Source: Dasania sp. GY-MA-18
Lineage (GTDB): Bacteria > Pseudomonadota > Gammaproteobacteria > Pseudomonadales > Dasaniaceae
Length of the DNA stretch: 64,000 bases
Reading direction: 5' to 3'
Assembly: GCF_024734385.1 (NCBI RefSeq)
Contig: NZ_JANHAP010000001.1
Coordinates: 434,001 to 498,000, forward strand
Part shown: positions 44,660 through 55,984 of the stretch, piece after piece
Numbering within the stretch: the stretch's first letter is position 1
How the letters are laid out: every line of letters starts with the position of its first letter
Notes under the pieces: model-generated
What the model saw: the letters and a program-made list of their open reading frames with translations, nothing else
The model's database searches: none
What the model was told of the DNA's origin: nothing
Made by a program: the position numbers and the translations under genes

Positions 44660-45982
44660 CTAATCTTTGATGCGGTATTCCGCAGAGCGGGCATGAGCCG
44701 TTAAAGATTCACCTCTGGCTAATACCGAAGCCGACTTGCCCAACGCTGAGGCACCCTCTGGCGAGCAAAAAATTAACGAGCTGCGCTTTTGAAAATCGTA
44801 CACACCTAAGGGTGATGAAAACCTTGCCGTGCCAGATGTAGGCAATACGTGGTTAGGCCCCGCACAGTAATCCCCTAAGGCCTCAGCGGTGTGGCGGCCC
44901 ATAAAAATAGCACCCGCGTGGCGTATGCGTGGCAGCATGGCCTCGGGGTCGGCGATGGATAACTCCAAGTGCTCGGGGGCGATGCGGTTAACCACTTCGG
45001 CGGCCTGCTCTACGCTGTGCACGTGTATAAACGCCGCGCGCTCACGCAGTGAGACCTTAACAATATCCTGCCTATCCAAAGTGGGTAGCAGCTTATCCAT
45101 GCTGGCTTGTACTTGCGCTAAAAAGTCCGCGTCTTCACTCACCAATATCGATTGCGCATCTTCATCGTGCTCGGCCTGGGAAAATAAATCCATGGCTATC
45201 CAATCGGGGTCGGTCTTACCGTCGCATAACACTAAAATTTCGGAAGGCCCAGCAATCATATCCAAGCCCACTTGGCCAAACACTTTGCGCTTAGCGGTAG
45301 CCACAAAAATATTACCGGGGCCCACAATTTTATCCACCCGCGGTACCGTTTGGGTGCCGTAAGCTAAGGCCGCAACGGCCTGCGCGCCACCTATGGTAAA
45401 CACTCTATCAACACCGGCTATAGCCGCTGCCGCCAACACCATATTATTGCGCTCGCCCTTGGGGGTGGGCACCACCATAATCAGCTCGCCTACCCCGGCC
45501 ACTTTGGCGGGGATGGCATTCATTAATACCGAAGAAGGGTAAGAGGCTTTGCCGCCGGGCACATATAAACCCACTCTATCCATGGCGGTGACTTGCTGGC
45601 CCAACACGGTGCCATCGGCTTCGGTATAAGACCAGGACGCTTGCTTTTGGTGTTCGTGATAAGAGCGTACCCGCTGCGCGGCCAACTCTAAGGCTTGGCG
45701 CTGCTCGTCGCTGATATCTTTTAAAGCCTGTTGCAATACGGCCTGCGACATTTCCAACTCAGCCATAGCATTGACCGCAAGGCCATCAAAACGCTGGGTG
45801 TATTCCACCACTGCAGCATCACCGCGGGCGCGCACACCGGCGACGATTTCATCTACCGCTGTTACCACGGCATGATCTGACACCGACTCCCAAGCCAAGA
45901 GTGCATCTAACTCTGCCGCAAAGTTTTTGCTGTTGGCATCCAGTTGCTTAATGGCAACGCTGGGGGTATTGGTATTGCTCAT
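44660..45982 (-). CDS. hisD: Histidinol dehydrogenase
   Basis: A 440-residue zinc enzyme that performs the last two oxidations of histidine synthesis (histidinol to histidine, with NAD). [26 protein letters not shown], the [32 protein letters not shown] stretch and late [25 protein letters not shown] are characteristic. Full length. It starts 46 bp after hisG; the arrangement murA-hisG-hisD is found in Pseudomonas and related gammaproteobacteria, with other his genes elsewhere. Confidence 0.97.
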   Translation of the reverse strand: MSNTNTPSVAIKQLDANSKNFAAELDALLAWESVSDHAVVTAVDEIVAGVRARGDAAVVEYTQRFDGLAVNAMAELEMSQAVLQQALKDISDEQRQALELAAQRVRSYHEHQKQASWSYTEADGTVLGQQVTAMDRVGLYVPGGKASYPSSVLMNAIPAKVAGVGELIMVVPTPKGERNNMVLAAAAIAGVDRVFTIGGAQAVAALAYGTQTVPRVDKIVGPGNIFVATAKRKVFGQVGLDMIAGPSEILVLCDGKTDPDWIAMDLFSQAEHDEDAQSILVSEDADFLAQVQASMDKLLPTLDRQDIVKVSLRERAAFIHVHSVEQAAEVVNRIAPEHLELSIADPEAMLPRIRHAGAIFMGRHTAEALGDYCAGPNHVLPTSGTARFSSPLGVYDFQKRSSLIFCSPEGASALGKSASVLARGESLTAHARSAEYRIKD

Positions 45983-46028
45983 TGCTGTATTCGCTTATCG
46001 CTAAGAAAAATAAAAGTAAAAATCAGAA

Positions 46029-46673
46029 TTAATTTTGCGCGGCCACCGCCTGCGCCAGCTTGTCGATGAGTTCTTGTATGCGTTGGTGCTTGCGCTTCAT
46101 CGCGGCTTTGTTCACCACTAAGCGCGAACTCACATCGGCGATATGATCCAGCGGCTGCATGCCATTGGCTTTTAAGGTATTACCCGTATCGACTATATCG
46201 ACAATAATATCGGCCAAATCCATTAGCGGCGCTAACTCCATGGCACCGTAGAGCTTAATAATATCCGCCTGCTGGCCCTGGGCCGCAAAGTGCTGCTTGG
46301 CGATATTGACGAACTTGGTCGCCACTCGCACGCGGCCCTTGGGTAATTCACGCCCCACCATGGCGGCGGTCATTAAACGGCATTTGGCAATTTGTAAATC
46401 CAGCGGCTCGTATAAATCGGCGCCGTCTACTTCCAATAACATGTCTTTACCCGACACCCCTATATCGGCAGCGCCATGCTGCACATAGGTGGGCACATCC
46501 GAGCCGCGTATAACAATCAACTTTACATGGGGCTGATTGGTTTCAAAAATCAGCTTGCGGCTTTTGCTAATATCTTCCAGCGGCTCTATGCCTGCGGCGG
46601 CAAATAGCGGCAGCGTTTCTTTGAGTATACGGCCCTTGGTGAGGGCAATAATAATGTCTTGATCGTTATTCAT
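46029..46673 (-). CDS. hisG: ATP phosphoribosyltransferase, short form
   Basis: A 214-residue catalytic subunit that condenses ATP with PRPP, the first step of histidine synthesis. [23 protein letters not shown] and the PRPP loop [17 protein letters not shown] are intact. The short form lacks the C-terminal regulatory domain of the long enzymes and needs the HisRS-like partner HisZ, which is not in this window and must be encoded elsewhere. It lies 21 bp after murA and 46 bp before hisD. Confidence 0.96.
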   Translation of the reverse strand: MNNDQDIIIALTKGRILKETLPLFAAAGIEPLEDISKSRKLIFETNQPHVKLIVIRGSDVPTYVQHGAADIGVSGKDMLLEVDGADLYEPLDLQIAKCRLMTAAMVGRELPKGRVRVATKFVNIAKQHFAAQGQQADIIKLYGAMELAPLMDLADIIVDIVDTGNTLKANGMQPLDHIADVSSRLVVNKAAMKRKHQRIQELIDKLAQAVAAQN

Positions 46674-46694
46674 TACATTAACTTTTTAAAAAGG

Positions 46695-47966
<1,272 letters not shown>

Positions 47967-47991
47967 TTAAGTAATTGTGCTGCAACTCTGC

Positions 47992-48222
47992 TTATGAGTT
48001 TTCAGCGGGAGTGAGCGCCTTGATGTTCACGGCGTGTATGCTGCCATCGGCAATTTGCTGGCTTAAACCGGCATACACCATTTGCTGGCGCTTAACAGGG
48101 CGTACCCCTTCAAAAATATCGCCTATGGCCGTCACGCTGCAGTGGCTACCCTCGACTTCTACTCGTACTTCACAGCCCGTTAACTCGGCCTCTAGTAATT
48201 GTTTGATTTGATCTGCGTTCAT
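47992..48222 (-). CDS. ibaG: BolA family protein IbaG (YrbA)
   Basis: A 76-residue BolA-like protein. The ATG at 48222 (MNADQIKQLLEAELTG) is chosen over the longer frame because TGAGGA lies just upstream and it gives the family length. The core GCEVRVEVEGSHCSVTAIGDIF and VKRQQMVYAGLSQQIADGSIHAVNIKAL match IbaG. BolA proteins bind monothiol glutaredoxins through shared Fe-S clusters; the conserved His in IHAVNIK is a candidate ligand. Between mlaC and murA as in E. coli, though mlaB is missing. Confidence 0.94.
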   Translation of the reverse strand: MNADQIKQLLEAELTGCEVRVEVEGSHCSVTAIGDIFEGVRPVKRQQMVYAGLSQQIADGSIHAVNIKALTPAENS

Positions 48223-48322
48223 GAATTCCTCACCGCCTATGGATACTGGCGCTAGCGCTATAAAAGACGGCAAATTGTACGGAAACAGGCCCCAAATAGC
48301 GAGCTAAATGGGGCTGTTAGGG

Positions 48323-49012
48323 CTATTGTTGTGACGCTGGTTCGACTACGGGCTCTTGCCCTGCGGGCGTAACTGACCAATTATCGATCACCTTATCCAA
48401 ATCACCCTGATAGCGCTTGGCGGCGGCGATAAACTGGCCCTGATAAACCAAGCCTAAGTTCACCGCCTCTATGGTGACATTGCGAATTTTCCATGTGCCA
48501 TCTTTGTCTTGGCGCATTTTGTAAGAGACCTCATAGGGCTTTTCGGCCGAGCCGTAAATTTTTTGCAATACGGTGGCAACACCACTCACATCTTCACCGG
48601 CAGCGGGGGGCACTACCTCTGTTTTGGTGCCGCTAAAAGCCAATAACCCCTTGGCATAGGTTTGCACTAAACCGCGCTTAAATACGTCAGAAAAACGCCT
48701 AACCTGACCTTTGAACGCCTCCCTGGCCTGATCGGAGCCCAGTTGGCGGTAATACTCGCGGGTGGCATAGGGGCCCATCACGCCTCGGGAAAAACCATCG
48801 AAATCGAGCACAGCATCTAAAATAACCTCTATTTCCTGATAAAAGCGCTGCGGGTCTTTTTCAAAATAACCATTGGCTTCGTCAATTAAGGCCAACACCT
48901 TCTCGGTGGTTTGCTCTACGGTTTGATGAGCCGTTAGAGGTGCCGCCGCAGCCATATTCACCATTAATAACAGTGTAGCGATAGCCACTGACACCCGTTG
49001 TATAGCCCTCAT
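48323..49012 (-). CDS. mlaC: Periplasmic phospholipid-binding protein MlaC
   Basis: A 229-residue secreted protein (signal peptide to about residue 23, ending AAA). In the Mla system it shuttles phospholipids between MlaA in the outer membrane and the MlaFEDB complex in the inner membrane. Typical stretches are DFDGFSRGVMGPYATREYYRQ and VSYKMRQDKDGTWKIRNVTIEAVNLGLVYQGQF. Unlike E. coli, no mlaF, mlaE or mlaD precedes it and no mlaB follows; upstream is the divergent yrbG after 203 bp. The gene is intact, so the ABC partners should be elsewhere or the protein works differently. Confidence 0.92.
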   Translation of the reverse strand: MRAIQRVSVAIATLLLMVNMAAAAPLTAHQTVEQTTEKVLALIDEANGYFEKDPQRFYQEIEVILDAVLDFDGFSRGVMGPYATREYYRQLGSDQAREAFKGQVRRFSDVFKRGLVQTYAKGLLAFSGTKTEVVPPAAGEDVSGVATVLQKIYGSAEKPYEVSYKMRQDKDGTWKIRNVTIEAVNLGLVYQGQFIAAAKRYQGDLDKVIDNWSVTPAGQEPVVEPASQQ

Positions 49013-49215
49013 GAATTTCTCCCTAGTAATGAATGGCTGCCAATGTAACGAAAAAACCTGCGAGGTAAAAGCATTCTGTTAATACAAAGTTACGACAACT
49101 ATATGCTTTTAAATGTTTAATTTGTCGCCATGGCGATTACCTTTAACAAAAACCCCTATATAATGGCCGCCCGTTTTCAACTCACACGCCTAAACACAAC
49201 CTCCATAGGAACACC

Positions 49216-50232
49216 ATGCTAGAAGCCAGTATTGCCATCATTATCGGATTTGCCGGTTTAATTTGGAGCGCCGATCAATTTGTTGCCGGCGCCGCCGCGA
49301 TTGCCAAAAACTTAGGCATGGCTCCTATCATGATAGGTTTAACCATAGTGGCCTTTGGCACTTCAGCGCCCGAGATCATCGTTTCTATTAGCGCCGCATT
49401 AAAAGACGCTGGTGGTTTGGCAGTAGGTAATGCTTTAGGTTCCAATCTGGCCAATATAGGCATGGTATTAGGCATTACCGCTTTGGTAGCCCCTATCCCC
49501 ATCGCCCTTAATATTTTGAAACGCGAAATGCCACTGCTGCTAATTGCCACCCTGGGCGCCAGCTATTGCTTATATGATTTACATTTAAGCTGGCAGGATG
49601 GTGTTATTTTACTCGTCACCTTGGCGGTGATTTTTTACATATTAGTGACCAGCAAATCACACCAACCCGATGCCGAGCACGAAGCCGATGTGGAACATAT
49701 TCCCACCATGTCTTCCGGTAAAGCATGGCTATTATTTGCGGTTGGCTTTGCCCTGTTAATTGCCAGCTCACAACTGTTAGTCTGGGGGGCCAAGATAGTT
49801 GCCATAGAGCTAGGGGTTAGTGAATTGATTATAGGCCTAACCATAGTAGCCGTAGGCACCAGCCTGCCCGAACTAGCCGCCACCGTAGCCAGCGCCTTGA
49901 AAGGCCACCACGATATTGCCTTGGGTAATATTATAGGCTCCAACCTGTTTAACCTGCTGGCGGTAATGGCCATGCCAGCATTAATTAGCCCTACGGCTTT
50001 AAGCCCTGAAGTCTTTAGCCGCGACTATATGAGCATGGCGGGCATCACCGTTTTATTAGCCGCCATACTCTATGGCCACTATTTGTGGGCTAAGCGCAGC
50101 AACGCCAAGCTATCCAGCAGCAACGGCACCCCCGCCCTATTACCTACCCAATACCTGGGCAGGCTGGCGGGTGCGGCGCTATTAATCTGCTACGTGGCCT
50201 ATTATTATCTGCTATTCCCTATACATGGATAA
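49216..50232 (+). CDS. yrbG: Calcium/sodium antiporter, CaCA family (YrbG)
   Basis: A 338-residue inner-membrane exchanger with ten to eleven hydrophobic helices arranged as two inverted repeats. The alpha-repeat motifs are VAFGTSAPEIIVSISAAL (about residues 45-62) and VAVGTSLPELAATVASALKG (about 213-232), each followed by GNxxGSNLxN. E. coli YrbG heads the same cluster (yrbG-kdsD-kdsC-lptC-lptA-lptB). The stop overlaps the kdsD start by 8 bp. Confidence 0.95.
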   Translation: MLEASIAIIIGFAGLIWSADQFVAGAAAIAKNLGMAPIMIGLTIVAFGTSAPEIIVSISAALKDAGGLAVGNALGSNLANIGMVLGITALVAPIPIALNILKREMPLLLIATLGASYCLYDLHLSWQDGVILLVTLAVIFYILVTSKSHQPDAEHEADVEHIPTMSSGKAWLLFAVGFALLIASSQLLVWGAKIVAIELGVSELIIGLTIVAVGTSLPELAATVASALKGHHDIALGNIIGSNLFNLLAVMAMPALISPTALSPEVFSRDYMSMAGITVLLAAILYGHYLWAKRSNAKLSSSNGTPALLPTQYLGRLAGAALLICYVAYYYLLFPIHG

Positions 50233-51214
50233 GCTCAACATTATGACGACCATCTCATTTAAAGACTCGGCCCTGCGCACTATCAACATAGAGCGCGACG
50301 CCGTGGCCAGCTTAATCGATAAGGTAGATAAGCAATTTGATTTAGCCTGCCAGCTGATCTTGCAATGCCAAGGCCGGGTAGTGGTTACCGGCATGGGTAA
50401 ATCCGGCCATATAGGCACTAAAATCGCTGCGACTTTAGCCAGCACCGGCACCCCCGCCATGTTCGTACACCCGGGCGAAGCCAGCCACGGTGACATGGGC
50501 ATGATTACTGCGCAAGATGTGGTGATAGCACTATCCAACTCCGGCAGCACTGCCGAAGTAGTCACCCTATTACCCCTGCTTAAACGCTTAGGCATAGCCT
50601 TGATTACCATCACCGGCAACCCCGACTCCATACTGTCGCAAACAGCTGACGCCAATTTAGATGTCAGCGTAGCGCAAGAGGCCTGCCCGCTTAACCTGGC
50701 CCCCACTTCCAGCACCACCGCCTCGCTGGTTATGGGTGATGCCCTAGCCATAGCCTTATTAGAAGCTCGCGGCTTTACTGCTGAAGACTTTGCCTTTTCA
50801 CACCCCGGCGGTGCGTTGGGCAGGCAGCTGCTATTAAAAGTGGATGACGTCATGCACAGTGGCGAGCAAATCCCCAAAGTCGCCAGCGGCACCCTGCTTA
50901 GTGATGCTTTATTAGAAGTAAGCCGTAAAGGCTTAGGTATGACCACGGTAGTGGATAAAAACAACGTATTAATCGGTCTATTTACCGATGGCGATTTACG
51001 CCGCGCCTTGGATCACAGCATAGACATACATAACACGCGCATAGACGAAGTGATGACGGTTAACTCTAAAACCGCCCATCCCGGTATGCTAGCCGCCGAA
51101 ATTCTGGGGCTGATGGATGAATACAAAATCAACTCCATGGCCGTAGTCGACAGTGACAAACACCCTGTAGGTGCCGTGCATTTACACGACTTATTAAAAG
51201 CGGGAGTGGCCTAA
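50225..51214 (+). CDS. kdsD: D-arabinose 5-phosphate isomerase
   Basis: A 329-residue enzyme converting ribulose-5-phosphate to arabinose-5-phosphate, the first step towards Kdo for lipid A-core. The SIS domain (about residues 45-180) includes VVVTGMGKSGHIGTKIAATLASTGTPAMFVHPGEASHGD, followed by two CBS domains (about 210-329). It overlaps yrbG by 8 bp; an internal ATG at 50243 (MTTISFKD) could be the actual start. kdsC, the next gene in E. coli, is missing: lptC begins 12 bp later. Confidence 0.96.
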   Translation: MDKLNIMTTISFKDSALRTINIERDAVASLIDKVDKQFDLACQLILQCQGRVVVTGMGKSGHIGTKIAATLASTGTPAMFVHPGEASHGDMGMITAQDVVIALSNSGSTAEVVTLLPLLKRLGIALITITGNPDSILSQTADANLDVSVAQEACPLNLAPTSSTTASLVMGDALAIALLEARGFTAEDFAFSHPGGALGRQLLLKVDDVMHSGEQIPKVASGTLLSDALLEVSRKGLGMTTVVDKNNVLIGLFTDGDLRRALDHSIDIHNTRIDEVMTVNSKTAHPGMLAAEILGLMDEYKINSMAVVDSDKHPVGAVHLHDLLKAGVA

Positions 51215-51226
51215 ACACCACAAACT

Positions 51227-51796
51227 ATGAAATTACTGCGCCGCAAACAAAAACACTTTATCACCTCCAGTATTGCCTTGGTTTTACTGCTAGTGTTTTT
51301 ATGGCTGTATAGCGATACCGGCTCCACCCCCAGCTTTAGCAAAAAAACCGCTCCCTCTGACCCCGAAGTATTTATGAGCAATATGCACAGCCTGCGCTTT
51401 AACGAGCAAGGTGAGCTGGCCCACACCCTCAAGGCCGAAACTGTCAAAAGCTACAGCAATGGCAGGCGCAGTAACTTGCAACAACCCATCATAGACTTTT
51501 ATAAAGATCAGCAGCCCTCATGGCGCATCACCGCCGACTCAGGCATAGTGCGTAAAAAAGGCGCAAAGGTAGATCTAAAAAACCACGTAGTAGTGGTTAA
51601 TAACGACCACAGCTATCAACTAACCACCAGCGCACTAACGCTATACCCCAAAAAAAATATCGCTGATAACAACCAAGCCGTTACTATTACCAGCCCACAG
51701 GGCACTACCAACGCCACCGGTATTAAAGCGGATTTAACCCAAGAACATACTATTTTGAAAAAGCGTGTCACAGGCCACTATCATGCAACGCCTTAA
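51227..51796 (+). CDS. lptC: LPS export system protein LptC
   Basis: A 189-residue bitopic inner-membrane protein that takes LPS from LptB2FG and passes it to LptA. One membrane helix (about residues 11-27) precedes a periplasmic beta-jellyroll with NMHSLRFNEQGELAHTLKAETVKSY and ADSGIVRKKGAKVDLKNHVVVVN. Length agrees with E. coli LptC (191). It overlaps the lptA start by 14 bp and follows kdsD by 12 bp. Confidence 0.94.
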   Translation: MKLLRRKQKHFITSSIALVLLLVFLWLYSDTGSTPSFSKKTAPSDPEVFMSNMHSLRFNEQGELAHTLKAETVKSYSNGRRSNLQQPIIDFYKDQQPSWRITADSGIVRKKGAKVDLKNHVVVVNNDHSYQLTTSALTLYPKKNIADNNQAVTITSPQGTTNATGIKADLTQEHTILKKRVTGHYHATP

Positions 51797-52517
51797 TAAA
51801 TTATTGCTACAACTCACCGCCACCGGCCTCAGCTGCTTAAGCGCAATTGGCTGGGCGCTGCCAGATGATCGCGAGCAACCTATTACCATACAGTCAGACT
51901 CTGCTGAGCAGCGCATAGTCAACGGCAAAGAAACCACCGTCTATAACGGCAGCGTAGAAATGGTACAGGGCAGCCTACAAATTAAAGGCGAGGCGGTAAC
52001 CGTGTTTAGCGAGAACCGCTCCGTTACCAAAATTGTCGCGGTAGGTGACCTGGCTTTTTTTAGCCAGCAAAACGAGGCCGAAAAACCGCCGGTAGAAGCG
52101 CAAGCCAAAACCATAGAATATTTAATCAGCGCCGACACCATAGTATTTTTGGACCAGGCGACACTAACCCAAGGCGCCTCCAGCATTAGCGGCCAACGCA
52201 TAGACTACAACACCAACACCGCCCAAGTTAAAGCCGCTGGCAGCAGCAATGAAAACAACAGCGCCGACAACAGTAACAATAGCGGCCGGGTTAACATGGT
52301 ATTAGAGCCCAAACGCAAAGCCGATGGCACCGAGCCCACTGGCATTGAAAACGCAGCCCCAGCACAAGCAGCCGCTAACGCGCCCCAGACTGAACAGCCC
52401 GCCCCCGCCACTGCTATAGAGCCAGCTCCAACCACAGAAACAGAAACAGAAACAGAAACAGAAACAGAAACAGAAACAGAAAAAAAGGATAGCCATGCCG
52501 ACGCTATTAGCCAGTAA
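51783..52517 (+). CDS. lptA: LPS transport periplasmic protein LptA with an extended acidic tail
   Basis: A 244-residue secreted protein from the ATG at 51783 ([11 protein letters not shown]), with a signal peptide to about residue 25. Its OstA/LptA jellyroll (about 30-180; [26 protein letters not shown]) polymerises into the bridge carrying LPS across the periplasm. The domain ends at [11 protein letters not shown]. It is followed by about 60 unusual residues rich in Ala, Pro, Thr and Glu, with eight Thr-Glu repeats encoded by a hexanucleotide microsatellite. E. coli LptA (185) has no such tail. The gene overlaps lptC by 14 bp and lptB by 23 bp. Confidence 0.94.
   Translation: MQRLNKLLLQLTATGLSCLSAIGWALPDDREQPITIQSDSAEQRIVNGKETTVYNGSVEMVQGSLQIKGEAVTVFSENRSVTKIVAVGDLAFFSQQNEAEKPPVEAQAKTIEYLISADTIVFLDQATLTQGASSISGQRIDYNTNTAQVKAAGSSNENNSADNSNNSGRVNMVLEPKRKADGTEPTGIENAAPAQAAANAPQTEQPAPATAIEPAPTTETETETETETETETEKKDSHADAISQ
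52434..52481 (+). repeat. Hexanucleotide microsatellite (ACAGAA)8 in lptA
   Basis: Eight perfect ACAGAA units at 52434-52481 encode (Thr-Glu)8 near the LptA C-terminus, followed by five further A and then the GG of the lptB ribosome-binding site (AAGGA, 52485-52489). Because the unit is a multiple of three, slippage would change LptA tail length without a frameshift and would leave the lptB spacing intact. Confidence 0.97.
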
Positions 52518-53220
52518 TCTAGCCAAGGCCTATAAAGGCCGGGAAGTGGTTAAAGATGTTTCTCTATCGGTAGAAAGCGGCCAAATCGTTGGCCTGCTGG
52601 GCCCTAACGGCGCCGGTAAAACCACCTGTTTCTATATGATAGTGGGCATAGTCACCGCCGACCGCGGCCGCATTACCCTAGACGATAAAGAACTCACCGG
52701 TCTCTCTATGGGTGGTCGCGCCAGACAAGGCATAGGCTACCTGCCCCAAGAGGCCTCTATTTTCCGCAAGCTCAGCGTGTCCGATAATATTATGGCCATC
52801 TTAGAAACCCGCTCCGAGCTCAGCCGCCAGCAGCGTAAAGCCAAACTAGAAGAGTTACTGCAAGAGCTGCACATCACCCATATACGCGACAGTGCCGGCA
52901 TGGCGCTATCGGGCGGCGAACGTCGCCGGGTAGAAATTGCCCGCGCCCTAGCCACCGAGCCTTCATTTATTTTATTGGACGAACCTTTTGCCGGGGTGGA
53001 CCCCATTTCAGTAGGTGATATTAAAAACATTATTCAACATCTAAAAGATTTAGGCATAGGGGTGTTAATCACCGATCACAATGTGCGCGAAACCCTGAGT
53101 ATCTGCGAAAAAGCCTATATTGTTGGCGAAGGCCATATCATTTCGGAAGGCTCACCGGAAACCGTGCTTAATAACCGAAAAGTGCGCGATATCTATCTAG
53201 GCCATCAGTTTGTTCTATAA
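52495..53220 (+). CDS. lptB: LPS export ABC transporter ATPase LptB
   Basis: A 241-residue ATPase that powers LPS extraction as LptB2FG. Walker A is [16 protein letters not shown] (about residues 36-51), Q-loop [14 protein letters not shown], signature [15 protein letters not shown] (about 140-154), Walker [17 protein letters not shown] and the switch His in [11 protein letters not shown]. The ATG lies within the 3' end of lptA with AAGGA 5 bases upstream. Full length (E. coli 241). A 205-bp spacer with no clear structure separates it from rpoN. Confidence 0.97.
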   Translation: MPTLLASNLAKAYKGREVVKDVSLSVESGQIVGLLGPNGAGKTTCFYMIVGIVTADRGRITLDDKELTGLSMGGRARQGIGYLPQEASIFRKLSVSDNIMAILETRSELSRQQRKAKLEELLQELHITHIRDSAGMALSGGERRRVEIARALATEPSFILLDEPFAGVDPISVGDIKNIIQHLKDLGIGVLITDHNVRETLSICEKAYIVGEGHIISEGSPETVLNNRKVRDIYLGHQFVL

Positions 53221-53425
53221 GCTGTACAGCTTTTAGCCAAAACTTAAGATAAGTATAAAAAAGCGGTATAAATTTTGCGTTCGTATTGCCTATAAGAACC
53301 CGCATAAACTACACTAGCGCTAAGTTGTCCTCATTAATAGCTGGCATAAATGGCCCGCCCTAAGCAGTAAAACTAGCCCTCTTAGGCGCAGCCTCCTTTT
53401 GCGGTAAACGTAATAATTATTCACT

Positions 53426-54931
53426 ATGAAACAATCGCTACAACTTAAAATTGGCCAGCAGCTGACCATGACGCCTCAGCTGCAGCAAGCGATCAAACTA
53501 CTACAGCTTTCCACCCTAGATTTACAACAAGAAATTCAGCAGGCCCTAGAAAGCAACCCCATGCTAGAGGTCAATGAAGAAAGCGAAAACGAAACCGCCC
53601 CCAAAGAAGACGACAAGCAGGCCGAGTTAGTCGACCTCAGCCAGCCCAGCGAAAAAACCAATAGCAAAGAGGCCGACAGCGCAGCGGCCGATGCCGACAG
53701 CGACTGGGCCGAAAATAATATTCCCGACGACCTACCGGTAGACACCAACTGGGATGATGTTTATACCAACAACAGCCCCAACACCAGCTCTGCGCCTGCC
53801 GGTGATAGCGATTATAATTTTGATGCCAACAACAGTGCCGAAGAGTCACTGCAAGATCACCTCTATTGGCAACTCAACCTCACCCGTTTATCCGACTTAG
53901 ACCGCAGTGTTGCCATGGCCATAGTCGATGCCATAGACACTAACGGCCGCCTCACCCTTAGCCCCGAAGACATATTAAGCGGCTTTAGCGAGGAGCACCC
54001 CGAGCTTGAGCTAGACGAAGTGATGGCGGTGTTACACCGAGTACAGCAGTTTGACCCCCCAGGTGTGGCCGCTGCCGACTTACAAGAGTGCCTGCTGATA
54101 CAGCTCAACCAGCTGTCACCCGACACCCCCTGGCTTAAAGAGGCGAAACTGGTGATCACCCGCCACTTGGCCTTATTAGGCAACCGCGATTACGCCCAGC
54201 TTATGCGTCGCAGCAAGCTCAAAGAGCCACAGCTGCAAGCGGTATTAATGCTAATCCAAAGCCTCAACCCCAATCCCGGTGAAACCTTTACCAGCAGCCA
54301 AACCGAATACATAGTGCCCGACGTTTTTGTTAAAAAAATCAAAGGCCGCTGGACCGTAGAGCTCAACCCCGATACGGCGCCCAAACTGAGCATTAATAAC
54401 ACCTACGCCTCAATGGTTAAACGCGCCGACAACAGCAGTGATAACAACTACCTGCGCGACAACCTGCAAGAGGCACGCTGGTTTTTAAAGAGCTTGCAAA
54501 GCCGCAACGAAACCCTAATGAAAGTCGCCACCCGCATCGTCGAACACCAGCGCGGTTTTTTAGACTATGGCGACGAGGCTATGAAGCCCTTGGTACTGCA
54601 CGATATTGCCGAGGCGGTAGAGATGCACGAGTCCACTATCTCGCGGGTCACCACCCAAAAATACATGCATACACCTAGAGGCATTTTTGAGCTGAAGTAT
54701 TTTTTCTCCAGCCATGTCAGCACCGATACCGGTGGCGAGTGTTCCTCTACGGCGATACGGGCGCTGATTAAAAAATTAATCGCCGCCGAAAATACCAAAA
54801 AGCCACTTAGCGACAGTAAAATTACTGCATTGCTGGGCGAGCAGGGCATTAAGGTGGCTCGCCGCACCATAGCCAAATACCGCGAGTCACTTAATATACC
54901 GCCCTCCAATGAGCGCAAGCGGCTTATTTAA
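53426..54931 (+). CDS. rpoN: RNA polymerase sigma-54 factor RpoN
   Basis: A 501-residue alternative sigma factor for nitrogen, flagellar and other enhancer-dependent genes. Region I ([42 protein letters not shown], residues 6-47), an acidic region II (about 48-120), the core-binding domain, the HTH around [22 protein letters not shown], and the RpoN box [21 protein letters not shown] at the C-terminus are all present. It is followed by hpf-ptsN-rapZ-npr, as in E. coli. Confidence 0.98.
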   Translation: MKQSLQLKIGQQLTMTPQLQQAIKLLQLSTLDLQQEIQQALESNPMLEVNEESENETAPKEDDKQAELVDLSQPSEKTNSKEADSAAADADSDWAENNIPDDLPVDTNWDDVYTNNSPNTSSAPAGDSDYNFDANNSAEESLQDHLYWQLNLTRLSDLDRSVAMAIVDAIDTNGRLTLSPEDILSGFSEEHPELELDEVMAVLHRVQQFDPPGVAAADLQECLLIQLNQLSPDTPWLKEAKLVITRHLALLGNRDYAQLMRRSKLKEPQLQAVLMLIQSLNPNPGETFTSSQTEYIVPDVFVKKIKGRWTVELNPDTAPKLSINNTYASMVKRADNSSDNNYLRDNLQEARWFLKSLQSRNETLMKVATRIVEHQRGFLDYGDEAMKPLVLHDIAEAVEMHESTISRVTTQKYMHTPRGIFELKYFFSSHVSTDTGGECSSTAIRALIKKLIAAENTKKPLSDSKITALLGEQGIKVARRTIAKYRESLNIPPSNERKRLI

Positions 54932-55136
54932 TTTGATTAATCAAATACTTAAGTAAGCACTTGCGCCCACCCCCAAAAACCTTCTTGGGAATATCACCCG
55001 CTCAGTACGCGCGAATTAAGCAGGCTGCCAAAATTGCGCTAAGCTGAAAGAGACGGCAGCTACCCACTCCCTGATGTATCAAGAGTAGCCACAGCCGTGC
55101 AGCACTAGTTCTTAACCTCGCCTGAAGGAGCCCACG

Positions 55137-55424
55137 ATGCAAATCAATGTTAGCGGTCACCATGTTGAAGTTACTACAGCCCTCAGAGATTACGTCAGCC
55201 AGAAATTTTCCCGCCTAGAACGCCATTTTGATCAAATAACTAATACCAATGTCACTTTAACCGTTGAAAAACTCATCCAAAAAGCAGAAGCTAACGTACA
55301 TGTTGCCGGGGCCGATTTATTTGCCGCCTCCGAGTCAGAAGATATGTATGCAGCTATAGACACACTGACTGACAAACTCGACCGCCAACTGATTAAACAC
55401 AAAGAAAAAGTGAAAAGTTACTAA
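55137..55424 (+). CDS. hpf: Short ribosome hibernation promoting factor HPF
   Basis: A 95-residue S30AE-domain protein. Short HPF binds 30S near the decoding centre and, with RMF, promotes 100S dimers in stationary phase. MQINVSGHHVEVTTALRDYVSQKFSRLERHFD is the family start. It lacks the C-terminal dimerisation domain of long HPF. GAAGGAG precedes the ATG. It lies 205 bp after rpoN and 42 bp before ptsN. Confidence 0.96.
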   Translation: MQINVSGHHVEVTTALRDYVSQKFSRLERHFDQITNTNVTLTVEKLIQKAEANVHVAGADLFAASESEDMYAAIDTLTDKLDRQLIKHKEKVKSY

Positions 55425-55466
55425 CCCATAAACCCAAGAACATTCACACAGTACTCGCGAAAACCT

Positions 55467-55916
55467 ATGTCTTTATCTTCCATTCTTACCCTTGAGCGCA
55501 CCCTTTGCGGTGCCGAAGGGCGCAGCAAGAAGCGCGTCCTAGAAACCACATGCCAATTTATCTGCCAGGATGTGCTGTCACTCGATAGTGAGGATTTATG
55601 CGATAAGATCAGCGCTCGCGAGCAATTGGGCAGCACCGGCTTGGGCCATGGCATCGCCATACCCCACTGCCGCATAGACAACTGCAGCAGCATTACCGGC
55701 GCCCTTATTAAGCTGGAGCACCCGGTAGACTTTGACGCCATAGATGGCGAGGCAGTAGACATACTGTTTGTGCTTATCGTGCCCGACGAGGCCCACGATG
55801 AGCACTTGGCGGTATTAGCCACCCTAGCCAAACTGTTTAGCGACTTGGATTTTTGCCAGCAATTACGCGATGCTAAAACCAGCCAAGAGCTATTTCAAAT
55901 TGCCATTAACGCCTAG
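55467..55916 (+). CDS. ptsN: Nitrogen PTS EIIA component PtsN
   Basis: A 149-residue EIIA(Ntr) that receives phosphate from NPr and, depending on phosphorylation, regulates potassium transport, phosphate sensing and other targets rather than importing sugar. The phosphorylated histidine is His67 in GLGHGIAIPHCRID. Full length (E. coli 163). EI(Ntr) (ptsP) is not in the window; the matching NPr is two genes downstream. Confidence 0.95.
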   Translation: MSLSSILTLERTLCGAEGRSKKRVLETTCQFICQDVLSLDSEDLCDKISAREQLGSTGLGHGIAIPHCRIDNCSSITGALIKLEHPVDFDAIDGEAVDILFVLIVPDEAHDEHLAVLATLAKLFSDLDFCQQLRDAKTSQELFQIAINA

Positions 55917-55984
55917 GTCACTAGCGCCTAAAAGCCAAACCGCAACCAACATCAGCCCAATACAGGGCCAACAACAGGAGAACC

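Noticed and set aside
44627-44660. A further heptad array behind hisD
   Set aside because: A few AAGC words occur, but they do not keep a 7-base phase.
52434-52481. Phase-variable on/off switching of lptA
   Set aside because: The repeat unit is 6 bp, a multiple of three, so slippage cannot shift the frame.
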